Assembly: GCA_003344405.1 (NCBI GenBank)
Contig: NOWV01000112.1
Location: 62,001 to 126,000, forward strand
Reading direction: 5' to 3'
Source of the DNA: Trichoplax sp. H2
Taxonomy: Eukaryota; Placozoa; Uniplacotomia; Trichoplacea
Length of the DNA stretch: 64,000 nt
This document shows positions 35,401 through 48,234 of this stretch, piece after piece. The number at the start of each line of letters is the position of its first letter. The first letter of the stretch is position 1. The position numbers were made by a program, and so were the translations under genes. The notes beneath the pieces are model-generated. The model was not told the origin of the DNA and did not search any database. It saw only the letters and a list, made by a program, of their open reading frames with translations.

Positions 35401-38400
35401 TCATATGCACAAAGTACATTTTTGATCATATATCAAACTATATTCGTGTAATTATAATCGCTCATTCTTTACAGTGGTATAGTAGGATTCTTTCTTAAAG
35501 ATTAAAAATTAAATGCTGTCGTTTTAATATTAAAACTAAAATTATCTGTGCAATATAATATCAGTCATGGTACTGTACGTAGATAGTATGCACTTATAGC
35601 GCTTTAAAACTGAAAGATAATCCGATGACAACATTTTAAGATTTATCGCAAGTGAACTGATTTATTATGTATGGAATCACTTTTTGACAACTAGTCGTTA
35701 AATCTGTTTTATTTTTTAATCGTATTATTTGCAATCATTTCATTTTATATAAATCAGTTCTTTAAACCTTGTCATAGTCTTGTAAACTACTGTTATGAAA
35801 ATAAAGATACTTCGTCTTCCTATTAGTTTGTATAATCCTGTTTGTGAATATTGAGAAATAATTATTCAATATTCGTATTTCGGATCAGTTTAATTCCCGT
35901 CTATACTTCATTACAATGATTTGATTTGTCCTTAGGACAATTCCCTGCAATACTTAGATCATAAAAGAGTTAATCTGTTGCAAAATTACTAAGATAAAGT
36001 TTTAAAGAATACAGATTATTCGTTTTCCTATCTTTAGCACTTTAAATACTCATTAGTGTATTAAAATTCAGCCTGATTAATTAGTTTTTACTGACTGTAT
36101 GTTGTAGACGATACTACAAGTATTATACTGATAAATTTGAATTATTAAATATTTATATAAATATAGGCGTTGGAAAATGCAATCCCTGACTTAACGATTG
36201 CCGACGAAGGATTAGAGCATTTAGACAAACTAATGATACGATTGCTTGTTATAATATGCGCTTGTTTACCGCATACCGTAGCCGATGTGGAAGAGTATAT
36301 ATTGGACACTTTTCCTAACCCAATCGATGAATCAGTAATTAGTGAAGCTAGAGGGATGTTAGAAAAAGGAAAGAAAAGAAGTCATCTATCGGCCTGCGTT
36401 GATAAGTTCCATTCAGTCCTTCAAAAGGTAATTTCTGCGTTATGTAGCATTATTAAAGTGCTTTACATTGTGTAATTACTTTCATATTGTGTGAAGAATT
36501 TTATACGTTTGCATTTCGGTTTGTAGGATATCCTTTGCTATAAGATAGATCAGCAATTATCCTTATATGTTATAACCGTAGCGGATTACTTAATATGTAA
36601 TATATTGAAGGTATATATGCATGCTTTGAATTTGGATTTTCTAATATTAACTGATGGTTCCCAATAATAATTATTGAAAAATATTACATTATCTCTTATT
36701 TTATACTTTATGTAACAACTTGTTGATCAAAATGTCACAAATGGTAGCTGACTGGTACGTACATCAGAAATATAAAACATACAGAAATTGGCAGTCAAGA
36801 TATTAAAATCGCGATGTTTGCTAATAATCCGTTGCAAGAATTATTTAACCGTGACGTTGACCAAATACATGAGGTATATGCAATATACTCGCCTACTAGA
36901 TTTTTCAGCATTAAGCTATATTATTTGTTTCGTCAATTAATTATAATCATATCTTTATTAGAGACTGTGCAATTTTTTGTTACATCGGTGATATTTAATA
37001 CTTTCTCTGTATACAAAGGAAATGGGTCGAGACACCTTTATTCCTTACGAAACATTGGTAAAAGAGTTACTTTTAGAGGAGCAACAGTTTATTCGGGATT
37101 TAAACCTTATTACAAAGGTACTTTACTAATCAATGGATTATGAAACACCATGAATTTAAATTTTTTCTAATAGATTCTTCAAATTGATATTTGCAAATAA
37201 CGTTAATTACTCAACTACTATTAATCGATCAGATATTTAGAGAACCATTTATTACCGCGGCTCATCTGTTTTCTGAAAGGGTAAGTTCAATCCTCCCTCC
37301 ATTCCTTTTATTCTGTATAAACAATAATCATCATGTTAATGTATTTCTTTACTTTAGGAGGTACAGCGGTTATTTTCCAACGTTGATGACATTTACGAAT
37401 TTTCCGTAAGCTTCCTTGGATTATTGGAAGATACGATTGAAATGGCGGACAATGATACGGAACAATATACTCAAGTTGGTGATTGCTTTTTAGAAATGGC
37501 TGAGGTACAGTATTACTTACTTTTCGGTACGCTAGTTTTATAACTATATATTTAGATCGAACCGTAGATATACCTAGGTATGTCTGCGATGCAATGCAAG
37601 AATGTTCTCGTTTGACTATTAATTTTGTCATAATGTTATTTAGGCTGAAGAGTTTAGCGTGTATGATACTTATTGTACATCCTTAAGGGAATCTTCAAAA
37701 GTTTGGTCAAATATATTACAGAAACCGGAAGTATTAACTTATTGTCAGGTACTGCTTTGCATTTGCTTTCGGCGATGTCATTGAAATATTAATAGTATTC
37801 TATCCTGTACTCTTATTTCTCTTTTGATATTATTACACGTCGCATCACTTTAAACAGATGGTACCTTTTTATTGCCTAATCAGTTTGTAACTAACATGAT
37901 AACTGCATTGCGTAGTTAGTAAGCTGATCGACAGTGTCTTTCTTCTTATAATATTTCTATGTTTACTACCACATTACATAGGTATGCAAGCCAAATATAC
38001 TTGTATACTTATGTTACTTAAAGTGTATGTTATGGTGTACCGTATTTACAAGAAATTCTTTTCTATTAATTATGAACTGTATTGCATTCATTCTATTAAT
38101 GACATTACTTCGATATGATTATGCACGGATGTAATAGCTACAGTTATTATTCGATGACAGTCATATGGTAGTATGTCTTATTTGAAATCTATTCATTTTA
38201 TGCTGGCATAAAATAAGGATCAGTTGTTAATGTATATTTTGCTGATTTATGTACATGCAATTATTTTATGTAACCTTAAATCTTTATAACGCGTATCATT
38301 TTAATATCTGATACTTAAGAATAGAGTATATTGTATTTCATATAGTGCATTCGTACGTCGCATATATTTTTCTTTGTCTTTGCGTGTAAATATATGTTTC

Positions 38401-41400
38401 GGAATATGCATCTATCGGGGAATGCTATAAAAATGGAGGGATTTTCTAGCTGATACTGTTAATGTAACATTTTATTACATTGATTGTTTCTGGTGTAGTA
38501 TATTGGAGCCAAATATAAATTTAAATTTAAGGAAGGAGTACAATACATACTGCCGAAATTGTTAATAGTACCTATTCAGCACTGCTTAAAGTACTTTGAC
38601 TTCATTGATGTAAGTGATGTGATTTGGCTAAGTTTACCTACACTTCATTTCTTAACAGATTAGTGCTGACGATTGCTAATACCAGATTAGGTCATTGATA
38701 ATGAATCTATACTGGTAAATTAATTGATTTATGTTTCTTCATATGATCGATGCTATAGCTCTTAGCAGGAGTAACAGTCCATCAAGAAGATCATGATAAT
38801 CTTGAACAGGTAATAAAGTTAATATGCTTATTAGCGATTTGCTCTTGCAAAGATATAACCGTTATCGTTTATTATAATAACTTTAATGTTGTTTTTATAT
38901 AACTTCTTGTAGGCTTTGGGAATTCTAAGAACTCTGCAGATCCAAATTAAAAAAACATGTGATACGTTAATCGGAAAAAGGAGACATTAGTATGCGATTT
39001 TTGTTACTCTATAATATTGGTATCAGAATGATTCATTAAATTTTTTTGGTTTCTAAATGCAATGTATTCAAATGGTTTTTTTGGAAATCATGTAGTGGGG
39101 ATGCATTTGAGTGTTTGTTGCGTCCTAGCAGACGGAGAACGCCAATGCATATGCTTTACGAGCTCGAGGAAGCAATAGATGCGTGGGAGGTTGGTTGCTT
39201 GTATTATTAGCGATTTGTTGCCTAGAAGTGTATTATATTGATACTTAGTATGGAAGTATCTCTCTTCTGATAGGGATCGAGTATAGCTTCTTGCTGCACG
39301 AACATGCTTATGGGTAAATAATAATCATATCTCGATACTTTGTGACTAAGATGATAGCACATTATAATAAGTATTAGTATAATACTTGTGATTGCAAATA
39401 GACTAAAGTTTTCTTCGATCTTTATTTAATTTTCAGAGGGTATACTGTATAAAATGTCATCTGGAAAAAAGGTTGGTTCACTTTTAAATTGTTCTACGTA
39501 ATATTATCTAACAGTTTAGATACTACCAAATTATAACCCACTTACGATCTATTTAAAATAGCTTTCAGAGCGTCAAGTGTTCCTCCTAGACGGCTTATTA
39601 ATTTGCTGTAAAAAGAATACGAAGCCGTCTTCATCTGCGGCTAGCTTTAGGCTAAAAGAACTCTTCAGTGTTAGAAAGACTGAGATTATCGATCATGAGA
39701 GTGGTATGGTTGATTAAGAAATGTACAAATTCCGCAAAGAGCGTGATAATGTTAGAATCTATAGTGCATATTTTCCATTTACAGATACAAGCTTTGAGAT
39801 CGTAGATCGAGATCACCGCTCTATAACGCTTGCTGCAAGAGATTCAAAAGACAAACTTGAATGGATGTCAGTTTTATGTCTCTTACACTGTAAAAGGTAC
39901 CATATCATATTAAAACATATTATTTTTCCTAGTCGTAATCTTTCGTAGAGTAGTTCTTGATAATGCTTACAGCATGTCTTCGAACTTTATAAGTTCTCGC
40001 AACTTTCAACTTTATAGGGATAACTAATCCAACTCTTATAGGGCTGTGCTAGGCTTAAGTTATTATTACATAGAATTTCTGTTTGTATTTTTTAGTGCCA
40101 TGGATCGGACTCTGGATGGCTTATTACAAGAACAAGAAAATGCAACCATACTTAGACTTCCGGATCCTAAGCATTACAGGTATGTACTATGCCCTATAAA
40201 GTAGTGCATTGTGTCGAACTTTTAGATTTATATGCTATCTAAGATATTTTATTGAAATCACTGAATTTCGTCAGATTTGCTATACCCGACAAAGTTGGAA
40301 CTGATGGCAATATTGTATTGGAGGAGAATAAATATGTTAGTGCTATATGTGAGATTTAAAATGGCTATTTCTGCAATTATTCGTATGATGGGTTACCGTT
40401 TTTAAAACTGAATTTCTGTTAATGCTGTAGAATCCATCCGGTGTGCCATTAGTAAAGGGTGGAACTATTTTAAAATTAGTTGAAAGGCTAACATATCATA
40501 AATATTCAGGTAAGGAAGCTTTGAAGATTAATTTTTATTCGATATATCATGAAGATATCCATTTTAGGATTTTAAATGGAGTACCTTGTACGCACTTATT
40601 TTTTGGCATATGTCACAATGTTTTAGATCCTTCGTATGCGCGGATATTTTTAATCACGTACAGATCTTTCATGAAAGCAAGACATTTACTGGAACTCTTA
40701 ATAGAAAGATATCCTTCTTAAACAAATTTTAAAGCAAGCTTTTGATAGCGTACTCAGCAGAGTATGCGTTCTACTTACAACTTTGTACAAAACATCGTCA
40801 TTTAAGTACATGTTACGTTCCTGTCTAGTACGGTCTATAACATACTTAAAAGGTTCCACATAATTATGTAGATCATTATAATGATATCTCTTCCCTTAAC
40901 TGTACCTACATGTAACATACCAGAACCGGTGGAATTTATAGGATTGAATTACCAAGACTTTAGTGCTACCGTTAGGGATGAATATAAAAAGTTTAAAAAG
41001 GAATACCTAGAACCAGTACAACTACGGTAACGTAAGATTTATTAACATTGAAAATCTCTAAAATTTATGATTTTATTGGCGCATAATTGCTGATTTTACA
41101 TATTCGTAGAGTACTGAATGTTTTACGTCAATGGGTCGACCATCATTTTTACGACTTTGCCAAAGATGAGATACTTTTAGATAGATTGAAAGAAATGGTT
41201 GAGTCAAAGAAAGGTAAATCAATGCGAAAATGGATCGAATCGATAGTAAAGATCATAAATCGTAAGGTATGCTCTAAGGTTCATTTGAAATTTTTTGAAT
41301 TAGAATTAATACAAGAGCAATATAATATATTGTATGGTTTCTATTTGTATACTGTTAATGTAAAGTTCTCATTTTAATTAGGAACAGGAAATCTACTTCA

Positions 41401-44142
41401 GTATTGCGTCCGATACTTCTCCAACATTTGATTTTTCGCCTCCACCGATAGAATGGTATATTGCTCGAAAATCGGATCAATACTCCATTCTTACGGTAAG
41501 AGTAGAGTAAAATTGTTATTACCTTATTTATCTAGCCGTAATGTTACGGTTAATAAAATTACATACTTTTTAATATACGCTACTCTAACTTTTTTCACGA
41601 CCTGTAGCTTCATCCGGTAGAAATAGCTCGTCAACTGACACTTATAGAGTCGGAATTATTTAGGTCTGTACTTACTATACGGTTTATTAGTAAATTACTA
41701 AGTGGATAACATTTTGGTGGTACTAAACTAAAAGACTAAATGAAATCATGCTTTTATGATAGGGCTGTTAAACCCTCTGAATTGGTTGGTGTTATGTGGA
41801 CAAAGCCTGATAAGGACAAATTAGCTCCAAACGTTTTGCAACTCATTCAGCACTCGACATTGGTATTACATTTCGTACCCGCCAGTTGAATTGTTAGATT
41901 GCCTCTTACTAGATTTCTGAATATTGAATTTTCAGATTACGCATTGGTGCGAAAATGAAATTTTAAAGCATGAAAATTTAGAAGAGAGAACAGCAGTAGT
42001 TTTGAGATTCATTGAAGTACTAATGGTGAGTTTAGAGACAATAGAACAACGAGAAAATTATTAAACCTTATATCTACTGTCATAATTGATCTTTCCTTTG
42101 TGAAATACGTAATAAAATAAATAGGTTTTCGAGGAGTTGAATAATTTAAATGGGATACTTGAGATTGCTAGCGCAATAGGTTCGTCGCCTGTTCACAGAT
42201 TAGAGCATACTTTCAAGGTAATTTATGTAGTTATTAAATTATTAAAGGAAGGTAGTAATATTTTACAATGTAATATACAGTGCTGGATAAGAATATATAG
42301 GGAATAGAGTATGAAATGCTTACATTAAAATTATTGCATTTAATTTCTATATAGGAAATTCCGCCTAAGCGACTTTCTTATTTAAAGGAAATGCTTGGAC
42401 TTACAGCTGATCATTTCCGAAAGTATAATGAGAAATTGCGCTCCGTAAATCCGCCATGTATTCCGTTTATGGGTACAAAGATAAATTATAGAATAGTACT
42501 TTGTTGACTCAAAATTAATTTCAGGGATACTATGCTACTTTTTTTTACTTAGGAAAATATTTAACAGAAATTCTTCATACCGAAGAAGGAAATCCTGATT
42601 TTTTACCGACTAGCTCATCGGAAACTATAATTAATTTTCATAAAAGGTAGCACTTTCAGCGCTTGTCTATCGCATAAATAATTGTAAGGTCCAATATAAT
42701 ATTAATCTGGAATCTGTAATCATTGACAATCTTAGGCGTAAAGTCGCAGATATTGTTGGTGAAATTCAGCAATTTCAGAATGTTCCATATTGTCTGAGAG
42801 AAGAACCCAGTATCAAAGTAGGTCTAGCATGATCAGTACTAAAGTTCTTTATATTAGGTAAATCTGTTCGCATTTATAAATACTGCATTTGTGGTTTATT
42901 CATTTTATCGTTTATGCGCTATTAGCGATTTTTGACATCCTTGGATCCGACCGAAACAAAAAGTAAAAGCCAATTTGAGGATTATTTATACGAACAGTCT
43001 TTGAAAGTTGAACCTCGTGATAAGACCGATCCTCCGAAATTTGTGAGTGATAGTATAGAACTAGTATTATGATTTTACTTTCATATACTGTAGTTAGCTT
43101 TTTTATATTTAATTAGTAACACTAATTATGTCATGGTATATAAAATTTATTTGCTTTGTATAATCTTAGAAAGTTAATAGGTTATTTTAATGTTTTTTTG
43201 CTGCTTCTGTTATGTGTTACTGTGTAAATTAGTTAGACCTCTTACAATTATTTGCCTTTGCAGAGTCGTCGAACTGATGTACCTTTAAAGTCTCCTGGTA
43301 TTAAGATTCGATCAAACTCTTTAACTGGTATGGGTATTATGACATCCAACCCAATAGCTACCAGAAGAACAAGCGGTAGTGGCGGCAGAGATTCTATCAG
43401 ATCATTTTCGGAAGCTGTCAATCAAGGCTCTTTAGCTTCAAAAAAGCGTACTCTTAGCCGTAGTAGAGGTTCAAATTTCGAATTTCTTACAAGCACTTCT
43501 CAACCAGACGCTTTCTTAGGAAGAGGGGCGGTTCGATCATTATCATTGCCTATTGATCCAAACATAAAGTTACTGAAGGGAAATAGAATCAGAACCGTTT
43601 CGAACTCATCAATAGCGTCAACAGAACCAATTACGTTGTTTGAAAATGAATACGAGTCTAGCAATGAAATTATTCCGCCAGTTCCGCCGCGGAAAAGTCG
43701 ATCAGCTTCATCAAGTGACATCCATAGATTAGAAGTTGTCGAAGATAAGCATGAAGTACTGACTCGCCATTTATCTTTCCGTGGCCACCCAAGTGGTGAT
43801 TCAAGACTGCCGCTCCCAATTCAAGAAGAGGTAATATTTGATGAAAATGATCAGCAGGACAAACCGCCTCCGTTGCCACCTAAACCGCGACAACTATTTA
43901 TTGAATCGACTAATCCACAGAAAGCCGATGATACTGGAGTACCACCACCTTTACCGCCGAGAGATTTTTCATCTACACCATGCGCTAACACATTTTTTAA
44001 TGTTCATTTCATGGATAATGGTGATGTTGATGGAAATGATGTAGATAAGGCTCCACTTCCACCTCCACGATTGCTTAATCGAAGCACATCAAAAACTGAT
44101 GAACCACCACCACCATTACCACCACGGCCTGCTAAGGCATAA
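32468..44142 (+). CDS. SOS: Son of sevenless (SOS), Ras guanine-nucleotide exchange factor, 32 exons
   Basis: Reconstructed exons: 32468-32536, 36167-36427, 36527-36610, 36748-36873, 37019-37117, 37233-37280, 37358-37504, 37644-37748, 38499-38609, 38759-38809, 38913-38989, 39096-39189, 39274-39313, 39437-39471, 39571-39703, 39785-39896, 40096-40179, 40275-40335, 40431-40509, 40627-40708, 40910-41026, 41110-41266, 41382-41495, 41608-41663, 41763-41862, 41936-42025, 42125-42217, 42355-42472, 42553-42646, 42736-42817, 42926-43042, 43264-44142. They sum to 3915 nt, 1304 residues (human SOS1 has 1333). Domains in order are histone-fold (1-180), DH (about 181-390), PH (about 435-530, [15 protein letters not shown]), REM (about 580-725, [15 protein letters not shown]) and CDC25 (about 763-1000, [47 protein letters not shown]). 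The tail carries five proline motifs for Grb2-type SH3 domains: PPVPPR (1150), PPPLPPKP (1213), PPPLPPR (1239), PLPPPR (1276) and PPPPLPPRP (1293). SOS is recruited by Grb2 to activated receptors and loads GTP onto Ras. Exon 1 is less certain than the rest, because a 3.6 kb intron follows it. The exon 15 acceptor (CAGAG|CGTCAAG) was chosen by phase. Confidence 0.96.
32537..36166 (+). other. Proposed SOS intron 1 (3.6 kb)
   Basis: GT-AG intron between the short first exon (23 codons starting [15 protein letters not shown]) and the histone-fold exon, in phase 0. It is about ten times longer than the other introns of the gene. It includes TACAGTACTGTACAGTA palindromic motifs at 32570-32605. No internal gene was recognised, so regulatory content is possible but not shown. 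Confidence 0.6.
40709..40909 (+). other. U12-type AT-AC intron inside SOS
   Basis: Between the exons ending LLELLIER (40708) and starting CNIPEPVEF (40910), the reading frame cannot be joined by any GT-AG pair that avoids the in-frame TAA at 40720. Excision from ATATCCTTCT (5' site) to ...CTAC (3' site) joins them in frame. ATATCCTT matches the U12 5' consensus. TTCCCTTAAC at 40891-40900 matches the U12 branch site, with the branch A about 10 nt from the terminal AC. There is no polypyrimidine tract of the usual U2 kind. The join aligns with the SOS REM-CDC25 linker. Confidence 0.85.
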
Positions 44143-44159
44143 TTTATCTCTGTGTTTAA

Positions 44160-44165
44160 AATAAA
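44160..44165 (+). terminator. Candidate poly(A) signal of SOS
   Basis: AATAAA lies 18 nt after the TAA stop. That is close for a 3' UTR, so a distal signal may also be used. Confidence 0.4.
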
Positions 44166-45990
44166 ATTAGCCTTAGAAAAGGTTTTCAACGCTGCGGTAC
44201 GCCATACTACGGTACAATATATTGATACATTATGTTATAGTATAAATCAATTTGTAAACAAATTCATTAGCAAATCTTCTAAGGTTTATGCATAAATGAA
44301 AGCTTGCATATGAAAAGGAATTTCAGTTAGCATGCTTCATTATTTTACAATAACTCATATAATACTATTATTTGCCAAATTTTATACAATTTATTTAGTA
44401 ATAAGATAATGTGAATCGATAACTCTTACCAATACAATCGTTGCGTTAGATGTTCGATAGATCGTTATTGAATTGGTATATGTATGTACTCATATGTATA
44501 CGCGTGTCAGGTCAGAATGCTGACTACAGACGTTGTTGGCGTCTGGTACCACAGGAATAATTTTTATGTAATATATGTTATGAATCAAATCAGTGATGTA
44601 TATTAGAGTGGTTCTATGTACCTGTAAATCGATATTAATGATACATTGGTAGTTGTTCATACAATATTCTCCAATATGCATTTGAAGCATACTGTACAAC
44701 CATGACAATATATAAGTGTCACAAGTATGATATCGCTATTTTGATGAATATGCTTATGTCGTCGTCTGACATTCTAAATTTCATCCGATTACATACGTAA
44801 TGACGATGAGATCGTTTTTAATTTTTTTGGATGTATATTGAAATGAATTTAAATTTTCATACATTTTGTTACTTATGCTGTAATAATGTAATTCGTTTAT
44901 CTTGCCAATTCTAGCCGGAACGGTTATCACTTGAACACTGTAAGTTATTTGCTAACGACACTGTTGATAAAATTAACAGCAGTTCTTTTTACGAATCAAT
45001 GAATTAAGTATTTTGCTACTAGCTGGCTTATAATCATGCATTATGGTACTATTGCGGAATATAAGAATAATAAATATTACAGTAATCATTGCAACAGGCC
45101 AGAAATAAAAAGAATTGCTATGCCACTATATAAACTTGCCAGATTCTTGTATTTTGCATTAACGACAAAAATTTCTTGTCCTCTTCGTGGGTTAATCATA
45201 CACCGTACACAAGATTTTCACGAACCATATCTAATAATCCTCCCTCTCGCCATGAGCTTGGAACGCACATAGCATGCTATAGCAATGAAACTGCTAGCTT
45301 GACCGAACTTAGATTATGTGTACCGCATGACGATGTACTTACTTGTATCTATTGCGCAAGTATCGGCTTAATTGTTAAATTATTTAGCTATAATTACATT
45401 TTACTATTCTATTTAAATGGCAATTTCAATGTCTCATATTCAATCAATATAGTTGGGTAATACGATCAGTATAATTTGCCTTGGTATCCGACAAATGTGA
45501 TTCGTGAACTTCTTGGCAGAATAATGTAAATAGATTTAAAATTTGTCAAATGTGTGTTATAGTATAATTTAATTATTGAACTTACTGTATTTATATAGGA
45601 ACGGAAATAAAAAAATTTCGGCACACGTAGATATAGTACCATTTTGAGATAAAACATTTTGATAAAGAACGACTATCTTTCTTTATATGGTAAAAAGTCC
45701 GTATACGAATAACAAAGAGAGGAGAAGTTTTCGATTAAAATGTAGATTACCGTTGAGTTTACTTAACTCTCTAGGCTCTCTAAATTGGTCAAGCAAGTAT
45801 TCCCTCAAGCTTAGAAAGATGATATTGATATATCCTAGCCAGATGACGAGAAATACGTTGAAGTCTGCTATTACAATACGTTTAAGAATAGTTTGGGCAT
45901 ATTTTATTTTAAAGTATCCGATCTATTTAAACAAATGTGAGATAAAATTATCCGTAAGTGTTAATTGTATTATTAGAATAATAACAATTA
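44166..45990. other. Intergenic, no gene recognised
   Basis: Only short random frames on both strands; the ORFs at 45036-45460 and 45687-46025 show no family resemblance or coding signature. Confidence 0.5.
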
Positions 45991-45995
45991 AAATC

Positions 45996-46337
45996 GCTAG
46001 AGTATTGTTCTCCATCGCTTTCTGACTAGTTTAAACAAGATAGAAGTTGTCTACTTTATTTTTGAGGTGATAACGATCGCTCATGTTGGAAAATTAAATG
46101 CTAATAATTTTGTTATTGTAATTAATTTCGGTGCCGTAACCATTTTTCTTGGCGTACTGGAGAGTGAAATTGTAACGATTGAAGCCAATCACAGTAGTTA
46201 TGCGATAGGTAGAATAATAAAAAGTGGAGTTACTAGCGTGTTATTCTTTATCACTTTCTAACCAGTTTCAACACAATACTGTAGAAGTTGTCTATTTTAC
46301 TTTTAGAGGTGATAGCGATCGTTCATATTGGAAAAAT
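45996..46337. repeat. Direct repeat, two copies of about 100 bp spaced about 240 bp
   Basis: The first copy (about 45996-46093) contains GAAGTTGTCTACTTTATTTTTGAGGTGATAACGATCG, and the second (about 46231-46337) contains GAAGTTGTCTATTTTACTTTTAGAGGTGATAGCGATCG. Both are preceded by a TTTCT(G/A)AC(T/C)AGTTT-A-ACAA block. Identity is roughly 80-85%. Confidence 0.75.
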
Positions 46338-47380
46338 GATTACAAAAATTCGTTACAGTAGTTAATTATTATCTAGTGAACTGCCCATTTGAATGAACGT
46401 GAATTAAACTTCAAATCGAACGCATGGTTAATATTTGAGAGTTGATCCTATAATTTAATTGAAAATATCGCTGATTCAATGCAAGACATTCAATTTTGAT
46501 TTTATTCGTATAAATAGGAAATTGAATAAATATTTATTTTGTACAGTTAATGTATACGACAGTATAAGTGTACATTGTATAAGTGTACATTGGCCTTTCC
46601 ATACTTATATCAATCATAATAAAGTTATTCACGTGTCTTTATTTTGATGACGACTCTAGTAATAAGCGTATACTGTACTATATGTTTAAAACAAATGTAC
46701 TCATGTGATGTGATGATGTAATAAAATACATATAAATACATAGTCTAATACAGCGATAATATTTGAACTATGTTATTCCGATTAAATGCCATAAAATCAA
46801 GTAATCATAGTATAAAATACGTTTGCTTCTCGAAGTTTTGGATTTAACATAGTGTCACAAAATAAATCAGCCGAATGCGGTTAAAATAACTGTACGATAG
46901 TGAGGCTGCATCTTATATCAGGCATAGAGATATTACTTACTTTTCGCTAGACAATTTTATCAGCCGAATCACAAAATAACTCAACCGAAATAAAGGATAA
47001 AATAAAATTATACCCGCATTATAACAGCAAGAGAATGAGCAATTAGTGTATTTTAGATGATGAGTATCAAGATCAAATTATACTAATATGTACGTACGAA
47101 TAGTAGTGACAACTTGTATTGATCATCACTGACTTATAATAAAATTATACCTCTTTTATAACGGCAAGAACTTAAACAATTAGTCTATTTTAGATAGTAT
47201 CAAAATTAAAACTTGACGAATATTCTTATCGCCTATACCTGAGTTTTAATTCTTGTTTTCCATTTTTATTGATAAAAATTAATGTCTTTAATTTTCTTGC
47301 TCCCCGCGCGATTTTTATCACTTCTTTTGCTGTTTATTCTCCTAGCTCGGTAAACTCACGAACATCCTTAATACGATCTT
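46338..47380. other. Intergenic, no gene recognised
   Basis: AT-rich with no supported gene. A loose duplication of the AATAAAATTATACC..TATAACGGCAAGA kind occurs near 47002 and 47140. Confidence 0.45.
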
Positions 47381-47384
47381 TCAA

Positions 47385-47768
47385 TTCACCTAAAATCTTC
47401 GATCTGCTGGGATACTTCTAAATCTCACAGCTGATATATACCGAATACACGCGTAAAATATAGATATTTTCTGTCCAGTTACATCACTCAAAAACGATTT
47501 TGCTGGATTAGCTTCATTCTTTCTTATAAATATGGCTGCAACCAAAGAAACTGTAGCGTTAGAACCGGTCTTTTCCATCGTTCCTGCCAATTCTTTCCAG
47601 TTCCAAGATTCGCTAAATTGAATAGGGAATGTCCCACTAACTTCATCTTCATAGGTAGGATCTATAGCATGCTTTTGATTTAATATAACAGCTTATGTCA
47701 TTTCCAAACTGCCTCTGGCGTAAAAATATTTCCTAACACATTGGCAAATTGTTGCATAACATCCAATA
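47385..47768 (-). pseudogene. Possible decayed GAIN-domain (adhesion-GPCR-like) fragment
   Basis: On minus, one frame reads VMQQFANVLGNIFTPEAVWK then a stop. A second frame then reads DPTYEDEVSGTFPIQF, WNWKELAGTMEKTGSNATVS and LVAAIFIRKN. The first piece resembles the SNLL-x-x-x-x-x-x-W helix of GAIN subdomain A, and the second the strand-rich 'P-x-x-x-x-V...-I-Y-K-N' part of subdomain B. The break between frames and the lack of a following GPS cysteine/His-Leu motif suggest a relic. The family assignment is tentative. Confidence 0.28.
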
Positions 47769-47809
47769 CTTATAGCGTTGATAACTGATTACATTGTTAT
47801 ATTTAACTC

Positions 47810-48234
47810 TCATGATATATGATTTGACAAGATCGGAATAATTGTGATGCATGACTTGCAATTGAATTTGAGTGACTTTTCTTACATTGAATAAGTCTCT
47901 TCATATTTGCCTTGATCTAAATACACATTTCATAAATTGCTATCTCGGGATGATAGTGATCAAGGATTGATAATTTATTTTGAGTGACTTTTCATACATA
48001 GAAATAGCGTCTTCATACTTACCTTGATTATTATACGCATTACCTAGATTGTTATATGATTTATCAATATCGGAATGGTTATGACTAAAGGCTGACAATG
48101 AATTTGAGAGACTTCTTATACATAGAAATAGTCTCTTCATGCTTGCCTTGATTACAATATGCAGTTTCCATGTTGCTATATGATGTAAAAATATTGGGAT
48201 GATGATGACCAAAGATTGAGAATGTAATTTTAAG
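47810..48234 (-). pseudogene. Decayed continuation of the TPR array beyond the present stop
   Basis: Immediately after the stop of the 1296-residue ORF the sequence still encodes TPR units. In the same frame there is FGHHHPN, then QGKHEETISMYKKSLK. After a frameshift near 48100 come HNHSDIDKSYNNLGNAYNNQGKYEDAISMYEKSLKI. After another frameshift come DHYHPEIA and a last unit with stops. The stop at 48235-48237 (TAA) sits where every other unit has a serine codon (EKS-L-K-I). About three units have therefore been lost from the reading frame. Confidence 0.85.

Noticed and set aside
40443-40721. Apparent single 92-codon ORF through SOS exons 19-20
   Set aside because: The middle part is the intron 40510-40626, whose retention would insert a non-conserved segment; GT-AG excision gives [16 protein letters not shown], matching the family.
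42520-42552. Alternative SOS acceptor at AATTTCAG|GGATAC, which keeps the frame
   Set aside because: It would insert a Y-Y-A-T-F-F-Y-L segment that disrupts the conserved MG-(K/I)YLT join; the later TTACTTAG with a T-rich tract restores the family sequence.
43500-44189. Minus- and alternate-frame ORFs across the SOS tail (for example 43500-43721, 43838-44044)
   Set aside because: They overlap the well-supported last SOS exon and reflect its Pro/Ser-rich codon bias.
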